Shown in pieces: positions 52,401 to 64,000 of a DNA stretch of 64,000 nt. Under the pieces are notes generated by a model that was not told where the DNA came from, made no database searches, and saw only the letters and a program-made list of their open reading frames with translations. The position numbers and the translations under genes are program-made. Origin of the DNA: Melanocharis versteri (taxonomy: Eukaryota; Chordata; Aves; Passeriformes; Melanocharitidae). The stretch spans positions 1 through 64,000 of the forward strand of contig VZTG01006071.1 in NCBI GenBank assembly GCA_013397845.1. Reading direction: 5' to 3'. Position 1 is the stretch's first letter; each line of letters starts with the position of its first letter.

Positions 52401-54589
52401 GATTCCTCTCTTCCAGGCTGACTGGCCTCCCCTTGCAGGGGAGATGCCATGGGACTTATCTGGAGGGATCTTCCAAAGGGGCAGAAGGTGGGAACCGACT
52501 GGAAAGCCGGCCCTCAGAGGGTCAGACGTGGCTGAAAACCCCAGATCCAGTGCATCACACAGCCTGTGCAGTGATGGAGAACTCATGGGCAGTAGCTCCC
52601 AGCCAGTTTTTCAGCCCTTTTTGGGCACAAACAGTGGTGTTGCCCTGCTCCTGCTCCTTGCTGTCCATGATGGCTCCTCCACCTTGCTTTCCTTTTCTAA
52701 CAGCTCCAGTGGCTTCTCTAGATGACACGTGTACAAACCCAAGAATGAAGGGCAGGTGCCAGTCTATGCAGGCACACCACAAAGACAGTTGTGGAAGGAA
52801 GGTGTTTGGGCAGCAAGAAGAAAGTAACTTTATTCTTAGGGAAGTAGGAAAGGTCTCTAGCAACCGCCCAGCATAGGCATAGGAGTCCAATGTTAAGACT
52901 TTGAGAGGCCAAAGATTTACAGCTCACCAGCAACCAGTCACAGGAGAGGAGAGCTGAGTGGAACCTTACAAGTTATGAACTTGTAGTTCCAGGCACCAAA
53001 AAGAGTGTCAGAAATTGTACAATTTTTTCCCCAACCATGACTTATAATTGCAGCTTCTCTTACTCTTCTAGTGACATCTCTTAATGAAACTATGAAACTG
53101 GGTTTCTTTTTTTTCTTTTTTTATTTTAATAAATGTAGGTCTATTGCTCTGTTTTATCTGCACCAAAGTACAGACCTGATCATCTTCTGCTTGTTCCCAC
53201 ACTGCTAGTCACTTACATCAGACAAACATAGTGCCCTTTTGAACTCCAAATTACTGTGTATGATATTTTTTATACTGTTTCCCCTGCACTAGTAAACTTT
53301 TCACCCAGCTGCAACAATACTGTTCAGTGTCTGGCCTCCAGTGCTCTTGGAGAAGAGGCCTTTCTCCAGAGGGAACAAAAGGACTATTGCCTGCTTGGCA
53401 GAGGGCCAGGTGACTTGGTGTGGCTGGACACGTTTTCTATCCCCACTAGCCAGCGCTGAGTCACTGATTTCCATCCGGAGTGGAAAGTGTTTGTTCCACG
53501 AAGTGTTTGTTGCCGAAGAGGGGCTTCTTCTGCCATCGTGTGAGAGGTGAGTTGTGCCACACTGCTGCTGAACCTCCAGGCTGGTGTGACAGGCAGAGCT
53601 GGGGAGGATTTCACTACTGCAGTTGGCAAGACACGATAGCATCTTCCCTAAAAGTGCTACAGTATCTTGCCGCAAAGATTCAATACTGCTGCTAGAGGTT
53701 AGGTCAGGTTTGCAGCCATCACCACCAGCAGGTCAGTGATGTGTGCTCTGGCTCAGTCTGCACCGTAGCTTTCTGTGCTCGTACCCATCCGAGGTGATCT
53801 TCTAGCTATGGTCACTAGATGCCACTGGTGCTCCATGCAAACACAACTGCTGCAGTTCCTGTGAAAGGAAGCACAGCCATAGCGTAGTGTTTCCAATTTT
53901 CATTCATTTTCGATCAGGTGTGAAGCGGTTTCCAGTCTGTTCACCTTGGATTTCACATTGCAACCTCTCTACCCTATCTGACTTCTCTTAGTAAGCTTGC
54001 TAACCGTGCACGGTGATCCCAAAGCACAGAGACATCCTAACGGTGTGTCTGTGGAAACAGTGCCTGTCGCAAGACTCTGAAGTACTCTAAAAGCTCTTTC
54101 TCAGTCAGAGGTATGATAAACTTTCTCTTTGGTTAATGACCCATCAAACAGAATTCCAGTTGCAGGCAGATGAAGGAAGCTTGCTGGATTCACTGGGTGC
54201 CTTGTTGAAACTTGTTTTATGAGTGCGTCAGCAATGACAACCAGTCATGAATCAGCTGAGGTATTTTATCATAAAGACTGGAGATCAGCTGTTCCAAAGG
54301 CTGAAAGAAGAAAACCCACCTTTTTGTCAAACTTTTGTAAAAAATAACCCCCCAAAAACATAGCTGAACTAATAAACTCCTCTCAGATACTTACCAGTTT
54401 GCTGCCCTGCCCTGGAGAGCTCACTACTCAACCCAGGAATGTTTTGAACTTTTGGAGCTTAAAAAACCCCCACATTAAGGTCTCCAGATGTGGATCTTGT
54501 GCCTTGAAGAATTGCTTGCCTTCGCCAAGAACTGGAATTGGAAGTCCACATGCCGGTCATCAGCAATCAGTACTGACTCCAAGCGGGCC
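49401..54589. other. Intergenic region downstream of TBC1D30
   Basis: AT-rich to about 50.0 kb, then a GTTT-rich tract (50034-50147). A GC-richer zone follows at about 50.85-54.1 kb with many overlapping short frames on both strands (for example 52396-52876 and the reverse strand 53301-53675). None shows a domain or family I recognise, so I do not call genes. No WIF1 exon (EGF repeats or WIF domain) is visible. Confidence 0.6.
50034..50147. repeat. G/T-rich low-complexity tract (GTTT/GGTTT)n
   Basis: Tandem GTTT words shading into GGTTT and G-runs, including a G6 run (ggtgttttggggggtttttt) and several GGG/GG clusters. The plus strand is almost free of A and C. It resembles the tract at 57805-57912. 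Confidence 0.85.
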
Positions 54590-55320
54590 TGTGGGAATCT
54601 CATGCGGTTTAACAAGACCAAGTGCAAGGTGCTGCACCTGGATCAGGGCAAACCCTGGTTCCAACACAGGCTGGGGTTGAACAGATCAGAGCAGCCCTGC
54701 TGAGAAGGACCTGGGGGTGCTGGAGGAGGAGGAGAGGCTGGACATGACCCAGCCATGGGCACTCACAGCACAGAGAGCCAAACGTGTCCTGGGCTGCATC
54801 CAAAACAGCGTGGGCAGCAGGGCCAGGGAGGGGATTCTGCCCCTCTGCTCTGCTCTGGTGAGACCCCACCTGGAGAACTGCTTCCAGCTCTGGGGTCCCC
54901 GGAAAGAAGAGGACCTGTTGGAGCAAGTCCAGAGCAGGGCCACAAAGATAGGCTGGAGCACCTCTCCTATGAAGACAGACTGAGAGACTTGGGGTTGTTC
55001 AGCCTGTAGAAGGATGTGGGGAGGCCTTATAGAAGCCTCCTGGTACCTAAAGGGGCATTATAAGAAAAAGGGGGACAAAATTTTTAGCAGACCCTGTTGT
55101 GATAGGACAGGGGGGATGGTTTTAAACTAGAAGAGGATAGTAAAACATGGGCACAGGCTGCCCAGAGAGGTGTGAATGGCCAACCCTGGAAACATTCAAG
55201 GGTTAGGCTGAACAGGGCCCTGAGCAACCTGGACTATTTGAAGCTGTTCCTGCTCATTGCAGGGGGTTGGACCAGACGGGCTTCAAAAGCCCCTTCCAAA
55301 CCACTGTATGATTACATAGT
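54590..55320 (+). mobile_element. CR1 LINE, 5'-truncated (ORF2 end plus 3' UTR)
   Basis: Translation in shifting plus-strand frames gives CR1 reverse-transcriptase tail motifs: NLMRFNKTKCKVLHLDQGKP, then LGCIQNSVGSRAREGILPLC, LVRPHLENCFQLWG and RLEHLSYEDRLRDLGLFSL. The 3' UTR hallmarks follow (GGGGGTTGGACCAGACGGGC, CCCCTTCCAAACCACTGTATG) and the element ends near attacatagt. It is frameshifted in several places and dead. It is the most complete CR1 in the window and supports an avian origin. Confidence 0.95.
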
Positions 55321-57386
55321 GACTTCTTGGGTTCATGAATGATCCAGACACAGTCGTTGCCAGCATCCCAGCAAAATGAGATGAGCCTTAGATTTGCAGT
55401 TCGATTTTTCAGCAGCTTGCTCTGCAAATTATTGTGACCAGACACATGCAGCAACACACAGGCTTGCCACTGAATGTGCACCAGACAGTTTACTGCCAGG
55501 AAAAAGCACCAGCTGAATGCAGGTCGCTTGAAAAACAGGCATCCTATATCCATTTAAGGACTTAGGCTCTTAAAGCAGGACCAAGATGTTATTAAGCTGC
55601 TTAAAAAGAAGCACAGCCCTTGCCTAGCTACTGCACAGCAACAGTGGCCTTTGGTGCTCTGTAAAATTTCCCTGTTTGGCTTCAGCACTCCCAGAGCACC
55701 TAGAATTCTGCCTTTGCTTATGTCATCTCTGTGTCCCTTGCCTAATTCACATGAAAGCAATCCAATGAAGCTGAAAAACAGATTCTGATTAACTCTGAGA
55801 TTGGTCTGGATCACCCAGAGCTCCTCCTTGCCTTTTGATAATGAAATTCAGCACAGGACAAATCTTGATGTGTCTGGGCAGAGACAGGAACAGACTGATT
55901 TGGGGCATTAAATCAGGATGTGCCTAAAGAGAGTGTGGTCATTTCTAGATCAGACCAAGTGTGATTAGTTTAGCAATGTCTGGAGAAATTCAGCAATTAG
56001 TTGCTTTTAATCTCCATTTCAAGATATGCTTCAAAGAAAGGTATTACTTTTATCTCAGAATTTGTTTTTCCCTTGTACAGCCGGTGATGTCCATGACCAG
56101 AACCCGTGAGCCTGGACAGTTCCAACAAGTGGTTCCTCTCTTGATGAACAAGTGTCTTTACTGCTGAGTATACCATGTTTTGGAGCACATGGGGGCATGT
56201 TCTGTGGCTCCTGTTGAGGTGGCAACACCACAGAAGCAAAGTTGAGTTCCAGATGCAGGAACACGGCTCTGTGCCATCTACACAGGACGGACGCGTTTAA
56301 TCCTGTGGGCTGTGGCTTGACAAGGGTGAAAGGGGAGGAAGGCATTGACCTTTCTAAAGCTGCAGACAATAGCCTCATTTTAAAAACAGCTGTAGATGCG
56401 TCTGTGCATCCACTGGAAAGGCTGCAAATCACGAAGTGTATAAAAGCTCTGTCCTAGTGTTCTGATCTCTCATATGGATGAGGGAGACCCGGACCCCACC
56501 ACCTGTGTATGGATAGATTTTTCATTATGCAGTAATTATGTAAAAAGAGGATGGAGCCCTGTGCAGGGAATTGTCTCAATCTGGGGTTTATTTCTTTAGA
56601 TTAAAGAAAAAAGGATGAAATATACCAATGTAATTTAAATATAAATTCCATATTAAAAGTAACCCATAACAAATCTCCTGTGTCAATTCTCAACTTGTTT
56701 TTGTGCTTCTATTTGCCATTGAGTACAGAAATGAGACCTGAGCACCTTTGGCTCAGATACCATCTGTGCTTTGAGCTGAAGTGGATCTGTATTTTGAATA
56801 TACAGATTTTTGTATACCTTTTTCCTTCAAGGACACACAGTGCATCAGGCATTTAGCTGTTACATTTGTTAAGTTACAGGTGTTACCAGTCTGCATGGTG
56901 AGCACTGAGTGCTATTTAAATTAAATTAGTGGTAAGCTTGCTCTAACCATTCCCCTCTCTGGTACGAAGTGACAACATCTCAGGCAGCAACTCGCAGAGA
57001 AGGTGATGGTCTCTGGTCTCCGAAGCCACGTGCAGCCCTTGATGATGTGTTAGGGGGGCCAGGGCACTACAGACACATGCAAGGTTGGTATTTGCTGGAG
57101 TTCAGTATTAGGAAAAAGTGAGCTGGAAGCGTCCTCACTGTAATGAAGCTGTAACTGCACAGTTCATGCAGGCAGGTGATTGGTTTTAGCCATGTTCATC
57201 TGCCAGCAGGTTACCCTGCAGTGCCGCTGGTGCTGATACCCACTACGGGTCCCAGAAGTTGTTGCTGGTCTCCAGGAAAGGATTTATGTCATAAACAAAT
57301 GATCTGGGTTTGGCTTATGCCTCCCTGCACTGTCTCCAAGGCACAGGTTGGTGCCACCACTGTTAAAGCTGGAAGATGGAAGAATT
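55321..57386. other. Intergenic, no gene recognised
   Basis: Mixed-composition DNA. The minus-strand frames at 55254-55553 and 56055-56432 and the plus-strand frame at 56242-56457 show no family resemblance. The AT-rich end at 56560-56700 carries no clear signal. Confidence 0.6.
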
Positions 57387-57460
57387 TCCTTCCTTCCTTC
57401 CTTCCTTCCTTCCTTCCTTCCTTCTCTTCCTTCCTTCTCTTCCTTCCTTCCTGCCTGCCT
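57387..57460. repeat. (CCTT)n tetranucleotide microsatellite
   Basis: About nine perfect CCTT units, then TCTTCCTTCCTTC variants and CTGCCTGCC. A pure pyrimidine tract on the plus strand. The Lys/Glu/Gly/Arg repeat frame on the other strand is an artefact. Confidence 0.95.
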
Positions 57461-57804
57461 TTTTCCATCATTCTTTCATCTCTGAAAAGATCAAAAGCAT
57501 TTTCTAGAGCTGATTAAAAAAAAAAAAAAACCAAACAAAACCCAGAAAAAACCCATGATGGTACCTGACCTGCATGTTATATTTCATTTATCCAGCTTTC
57601 CATTTCACATTTATTTCTTCTTACACAAGACCTGTGATATGTCTCTAGGCTTCCAGGAGAAAAGAACTGAATGTTTTATCTCTGTTCCAGTACAACGCAA
57701 GGACCTAAGTGCAGTATCTAGTGATCAACAAGGCCATTTTTGACACATACACTGCTATTATGAACCAGACACATTTTTCTTCATGTCTACTTTTCTCCTC
57801 ATCA

Positions 57805-57912
57805 AGTTTTGTGGGGTGGGGGTTTTTTCATTGTGGGTTGTTTGTTTGTTTGTTTTTTGTTTGGTTGGGTTTTGGTTTTTTTTTTTTTTTTGGTTGATTG
57901 GTTGGTTTTTTG
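57805..57912. repeat. G/T-rich low-complexity tract, second copy
   Basis: GTTT repeats, GGTTGG words and a T14 run. On the plus strand it is nearly A/C-free, in the same style and orientation as 50034-50147. Confidence 0.85.
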
Positions 57913-60900
57913 CTGTTATTCCTATTTTGATTCTGGGTGATTTTGGAGGCATAATGTGTGTTTTTTTAGCATTCTGACATAAAAAATGTTGCTATCCTTC
58001 AAAATTGAGGAAGTAGTTGTTATTCAAGCTGACAGCAGCAAATAAATGACCTGCCTCTTGAAGGCAATAATTCTCAGAGTAAGAGATTAATGAGAAATGG
58101 CAGAAGCTTGAAGGAAAATGAGAGTAATGGTCCAGCCTGGAGGGGATTGGGGTGGGCATGGCTTTTCTCTTCCCTTCTTTTCCTGTACAGTGACCTGTGC
58201 TCTGCCTCCCTTTCTTAGAAAACAGCTGAAGTATGTATCTGAGATTATATTTTGGCCTTGCTGGAATTGCTCCATTAAAATACAAGTCTTATGAGTGAAT
58301 TACTACACAGCTGACACTGCTACGGAACTAGCTGTAGGTTAAAATTTCTCGCTGTCTGCATAGTTCACTGCTGCTCAGAGAAGATGGAAGCACTGGGAAT
58401 TTGCTGCAGTCAAAACTGATTGCGGACGGTGAGTGAAATACAGTTATTTTTTCTTTCAGAGGTGTGTTCCACTCTGAGGTTCTGTTGGAGAGTATGGAAA
58501 GCTTTGATGAAGGTTCTTTGATGATGATGAAAAGAACCATGACATACGTGTAGAAAACAAAAAGGAACTCCTTGTTTTATCTTCTTTTCTTGCACAATGA
58601 ACTGACTAATTGGAAAAATGATTGATAAGTTGCATCTTGATTATTCACCAGCTTTTGAACTCTATCCAGAACAGAGAAAAGTCCTTCTTGCTTTTCTGTC
58701 AGGCAGAACATGCCCACATGATTTTCAAGCTCTGCCATTCACATATGCAGATCGTTACAGATGAAATGTATTCTTGATGACGTTTTGCTCGCTACTTCCA
58801 TGCAGAGAAGGGCTGGGGTGGAGAATGTCTCATATGCACTAACTCTGAAGTTATTGCTCTCAGAATAAGTGTTGTAATATAATTCCGTTGTCTGGGAGGT
58901 ATTGCCAGGCTCTCTTTTTGGCTCTAGAAATAGCTTTCAATGTTGCCGTGATGCAGATTTTCAGTTTGCTTGCACCACGGGCTCTTGCTTGAAGTTAAGT
59001 CACCTCCTCAGGATGGGAGGAGAGTGTCAGCTTAGGTCCTCGGCTGCCTTCGAATGCTGGTCTCAGCTGAGCAAGGATGGACGCCACCTTCCCTTGGTGT
59101 TTGTAAGGTCCTTGGGCCTGTTGGAAGAAGTGGAGATATGTCAGTAAGGTGCCCCTGGGCATAGTGCCCCTCTAAATCCAGCTAAGTTTCCAGCCGGAGC
59201 TGCAGGTTCTGTGCAGCTTTCCACCTGTGTCAACTGCTCTGTGGGATGCTCCCATCTACACTGTTCCTGTTTTCTCTGGGGGAAAGGGGGAGCTGCTCTT
59301 GAGGCTGGTAATGCTGCCCTAGCAGGCAAGCACCGCCTTTTCCTGCATTTTCTGTATATTCTCACAAGAGGGTACGATTTTAAGGCTGAACTACAGAAAT
59401 CTGCCTCCCTGGCTTTAGCCTCACAACATCTTGCAGTGGTTTAGACCCATCACCTAGACAGCACAGCAGTGGCTGCAAGAGGCTGAACAGGACAACGGGG
59501 AAAGCAAGGGGATTTGTGGGGAAGGAGCATCCCATCGGCATCTGTCCAGCCAGGAACTGCCACCATCAATAATAAAGCCTGTGGAGAGTGGGTGTCCCAA
59601 ACCAGCCCCCAGCCCCCGTGGCAGCTACCCTGAGGCCACTCTGATTTACCATGTCAGGTTTTAGTCTGAGAGCAGAGTGTTGATCAGCAGAAAGTCTGGA
59701 AGAAGTTGTTCTATGGTTTGCTGTTGTTCAGAGCTAAATGGAAAACCAGAACCAAGCTGATGAGCAAAATCCCTTTATCTGGAAGTCACAGAAGTCTCTG
59801 TAGGGAAGCTGTACTTGGGAGAAGGTCTCTGTAGGGCTGCACAGAGCTTTAACACTTGGAAAAAAAAAAAGGGCAGCTGGCGGTATGATTTTGAGCACTG
59901 CCTCCTGCTACATTAATCAGTACCAGATTATATGTGTATAGAAATGTAACGCTGAGGGAAACAAGGCTGATTTGGTCCCACAGAGTGGAGTATAGAGCTG
60001 AGAGGAAAAATGGACTTACATTTTGTAAGAAAAGGGGTTGAAGCATTCTGGGTAGATTTTCCTAGATTTAGTTAAAGTAAAATAAAGCAAAAAGAAAAAG
60101 CTCACAGTGTCGACAATACTTCATACTCACATTTTTAATGAAACATTGTAATTTCCAGTTTCTATTTTTCTAATGTTTACATTATGTGATCTAACTCAAA
60201 TCATATGCCCTGTATCATTGAAAAAGCCCTCCTCAATTGGCTTGGAACACTCCAATCCTCTGGCATTTTACTTTTGAGAGAAGTGTGGGAGTGTTTTTTC
60301 TCCCACTAAACTTGACTGTTAGAGAAGGGAAGGGGAGTTTGTCCTTCCCTCCTTTTGGCACACAAGATGTGTTTGTTTGAGCACTAAGCTGCCCACAGAA
60401 CAGGCAGGCTCCTGGCGTTTGCTAACTGGAGGAAAAGGGCTCAATGCAACAAAAACTTGAGTTTCTTGCAGAATAGCTACTCAGATTCACCTGTAACCTA
60501 AGGCAAATGTTAGTCTTTTCAGAAAATACTAGTGCTTTTCCTGATGTTTGCTGGTTTTCTAACAAAGAATTGAAATGATCTCCTGGGATAGGATGCTCTG
60601 AGAAGTGTAAAATGAGACTACAATGCACAGATTAAGTAAATAAGAAAGTCATTAAGGGATAGAGAAGGCCTGAAGAGATGGAGGAGTGGCTTTTTGTTTG
60701 AGAAGAATAGGGATATACCTCTCATTTTGCACTAGATTTTACCCTTCCTTTCTGCAATAATCCCTAGGTCAATTAACAGTTTGCTGTGACTTAAGCAAAA
60801 AGCGATGTCTCCTTTTTTTGGTTTTTTTTTTTGTCACTCACAGGCATCTTGGGTTCAACAGAAAACTTTCTGACTTTGATCCAACTATTTGCTCAGTTCA

Positions 60901-63900
60901 GCAGAAGTTTCTGATGCTGTTCAGTATTTCACAATGGCACCAACAGGCAATTTGTCAGCACAGGGTTTCTACTTAATCAACAGGCTGTCAGGAACGCCCC
61001 TGGACAGGAGAGGAGAAAGGCCACCACAAGGCTGGGCTGGGCTGGGAACAGGGGAGGTGAGGAAAGATTCCTGCAAAATGGCAGTAGAAGAAATGGAATG
61101 GAAAGAAAATAAACCTGAATACTAATAGAAAAAAAGCAAGATCACCCAGCGAGCAGGCAGGCTTGTCTTATCCTGATTCAAGTTGCCTCCTTGCATTGCA
61201 TCACATCACTTATATCTTCAGGTGTCGAGCCACAGCTGGAGGAGAAACCAGCACAGCTGTTCTTTCCACTCTTCTCTTTCTGAGCACTAGTCCACATAAA
61301 TTTGAATGTTCTTGGATTTTCTTTTAGTAACTTTTACTGGGTACCTACAGTGACCTGGTCACACGGGGCTAAAAATGATAGGGGGTTTGAGGGATTTATA
61401 GATTGTGTCCTATTTCCTAGGAAGGCATCATGGTTTTTGAAGTTCACATAAAACTGTGCCAAAATTATGAGCAGGAAGACTGTAGGACAAAGCATCAAGG
61501 AGGTGGGTTTTTATTAATTGCATTTCCTTGGAACTTTTCTTATCAGTGAGATATTTGCAGCTGACTATTTTGAGTATTACTAAGGATTTCTACAGCCCTC
61601 AGGAGAGAAGGATCAACACTTTAACCAACAGCATGGTATTAATAAGTTTTTGGTTAGATTAATCTTCTACGACACCAAAAGCTCTGTTAATTTTGCAGCA
61701 AAGGGTCTTATGCTTCATATGTTGAAGAAGCTGATACAGAGGGGTCAGTTTAGCAGTTATTTTTTCCTGGTGCTCAGAAAAGGAGTTCCTGGTGTGTTCT
61801 GCAGCATTCATGTGCTGCACTGCACATGGGAATCACACCGGGTGGACAGCTGCAAGAGGCTTGTAAGCTCAAGGAGCATCATTTGAGAATCAGCCTTAAA
61901 GGCATTTCATCCAGTTACAAGGATGGGAAAATACTGTTCTGTGCAGAAAATTTCCTACTGAATTTCAGTGTTGCACCTTCTCATAGCACCTTCTGAACTC
62001 AGGTCCTCTCTTTGTTGTACCTTTTCCGGAATGCTTGCCTCTATAATATTTGTCCCCAAAAGATACCTCTACCACTCTCTCCCTCACAGTTACTAAGGCA
62101 CAAATATTCACATGGGAAAGTGGAGGAGTGTTTTTTTTTTTCTGTGTGGTTCTTTAAACAACAAGTGGTTGTGCTGGGCACTGGGGAAGTGCCTTCCCAC
62201 CCCCACATCTATCAATAGAGTTGTCTTGGTGTTTACCACTCCCCAAAGTCACACTGGCGCCAGCCAGGATAAGAGAAGCAGAGGTTAAGAAACAGAAGTA
62301 CTAAATAAAACCAGCACAGACAGAGGAAAATGAAACAGTGTGTATCTGACTGCTGCTTGGATTAGTTACAAAGGCGCTCCCTACTCTGCAGATGTAACTC
62401 ATAGGTGTCCACACGTGCTTGCCCATAGAGTTGAGCACCCCTGTAGGTTTTCTCCATTGAAGGAAGCTGGGCTTACTTCATTTCATATTTCAGATATCCT
62501 TGATTGTTTAATCCTCCCGTCTGTGGATACCTAGATCCTTATCTTAGTCATGAAGGAACTTGAACCTTCCTCCAGCCTGCCTTAGGCATGCAGGCCCAGA
62601 GCGTGGCTGCCCTGCTGCTGGGTTTGTGGGGTTGCCTGTCCACCCACAGAAGCAGAGTTCCATGAGGCACTCTGTGGGGTAAGGGATGAATGACTACCCT
62701 CCTTACGTATCCTGCTTCTAAGGGTAAAGTGACATTTTTTCCCAGATCAGGCCCCACTGATATGCCAGGAGACTATCTAGGTAATGGAAGCAATCACCTA
62801 CTGAACCATTTCTACAGGTGCAGAGAATAGTTTTGCACTTTTAAAGTATAGGCATGTATGAAAACTGTTTGGGTTTTTTTTTCGTGGAAAAATTGCAATA
62901 TCCAAAGCATGGATATTGCTTAGGAGTGTGTTTGTTCCCCTGCCCTGTGCAGTCAGTCGTTTTGTTTTCTGAAAACTAATCCTTGGGGGTCTTCTTCAGT
63001 TTCTATGTTTTTGTGTTTCTATGAATCTGTGGTTTGGTGGTTCAGTGCACTGCGCCATTCTCCGATTTCCTCTCCAAATTTTCAAGCTGGTCTTAACCTC
63101 CAAGCATGGAAACTGCAAATGACTTTTCCCAAGACTAATCAGACTTTCTGAGAAAATACTTTTTTTTTGTGGGGGGTCTGGGGGATGGGAGGGAAAGGGG
63201 AAGGAGGGAGGGGTATGGTTCTTGGGTTTCTATTGTAATTCCTATCATGCAATTTGATTCAAAAGCTCAGATTCAGAGAAAAACTTCAAGTTTCTATCTC
63301 TTACAAAACACAGGTCTTCTGAAAGTTCTGTTATTTCTGGGAGTACAATATTATTGAAATCTCCACAGCAGAGCGTGTAGCTAGGCTAACTTTCTTTAGC
63401 TAACTTAGTTGGAAGGCGTCATCTTTGTCTCCAAGGCTGCTGGTCACTTGGAGAATACATCAGGAAAATATCACTGTGTTTACCCTATTCTTAAACTCTT
63501 CCTTTGGCACCATTGGTCAGTGTCAAAGACTGGGCTGGGGAACCCCTGGGTTAACCCATTAGGACTGTGCTAATTAATTTATATTCTGTCATTAAATTTC
63601 TTTGCCCTGACACAGAATTGTTTAAAAATCAGCTATATTCCACTCTTTTCTCTTCCTGCTTCTCCTTGTGTCTCCTGGCAAGTGTGGAGCTGCCATTCTC
63701 GGTTGAAATCCTAAAAGTATCCGCTGCCTTTGCAGCAAACTCCCCTTTCTCTGAAGCTCTCTCTTGCATGTTTTCCATCCACGAGCTTTTCTCCCAGTTA
63801 TCTGCTTCTAGCTCTTGTCTTCTGTGTCCACCTTGGCTCCTCTACCACTTTCTGTCATTCCTTGCATTATCATTAACGGTAGCTGTGGGTAGAAACCTGT

Positions 63901-64000
63901 AATCAAATACTTAATCAAATATTGCATAGTAAGAGTACAATAGAACAATAGATAGGACAAAAACACTGAAGAAAAGATGGAGGAATGAGGGAAGGTCACT
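57913..64000. other. Intergenic to window end, no gene recognised
   Basis: AT-rich with moderate GC patches (59000-59650 and 60960-61090, the latter with a short GGCTGGGCTGGGCTGGG run). The frames at 58902-59147 and 63567-63902 lack splice-site support and family motifs. An AATAATAAAGCC hexamer near 59568 lies at the end of a GC-rich patch and could be a relic LTR poly(A) signal, but no LTR ends were found. Confidence 0.6.

Noticed and set aside
57289..57471. Lys/Glu/Gly/Arg-repeat minus-strand frame
   Set aside because: Translation of the CCTT microsatellite.
47523..64000. Exons of WIF1, the expected downstream neighbour
   Set aside because: No EGF-repeat cysteine pattern or WIF-domain sequence was seen on the minus strand; the gene probably lies beyond the window.
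1..64000. CRISPR arrays, operons, phage or intact provirus
   Set aside because: No direct-repeat/spacer pattern, no prokaryotic gene density, and no gag/pol/env-type frames. The only reverse-transcriptase relics are CR1.

Overview
This is a vertebrate, almost certainly avian, genomic window. The evidence is one split gene with GT-AG introns, three avian-type CR1 LINE fragments, two CpG-rich promoter-like islands, and no sign of prokaryotic or viral coding density. I cannot name the species from sequence alone.

The window is dominated by one plus-strand gene, TBC1D30, a TBC-domain Rab GTPase-activating protein (Rab8 family targets and primary cilium, from literature knowledge). The window opens inside the first coding exon of the long isoform (1-111). 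A conserved coiled-coil exon follows at 2496-2660. A roughly 20 kb intronic stretch leads to a second CpG-rich promoter region with an alternative first coding exon (22472-22631). Both first exons feed the same acceptor at 27930. The shared TBC and tail exons then run to a stop codon at 47520-47522. The short isoform reconstructs to 760 codons, or 779 with a candidate 57-nt cassette exon at 45351-45407. Both catalytic fingers are intact: the arginine in IVKDLHRT and the glutamine in GYCQGF.

From 47523 onwards there is 3' UTR with poly(A) signals at 47752 and 49355, then about 14 kb of intergenic DNA. That stretch contains a CR1 LINE at 54590-55320, simple repeats and GC-richer patches I do not recognise. 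I found no exon of the neighbours expected from human synteny (GNS upstream, WIF1 downstream).

The window holds no obvious new multi-gene system. The most useful leads are the candidate acidic cassette exon, an in-frame upstream ATG that would add a hydrophobic poly-Phe leader to the short isoform, a decayed tRNA-Ser(UGA)-like sequence on the minus strand in the big intron, and a possible minus-strand exon or retrocopy near 13.5 kb.
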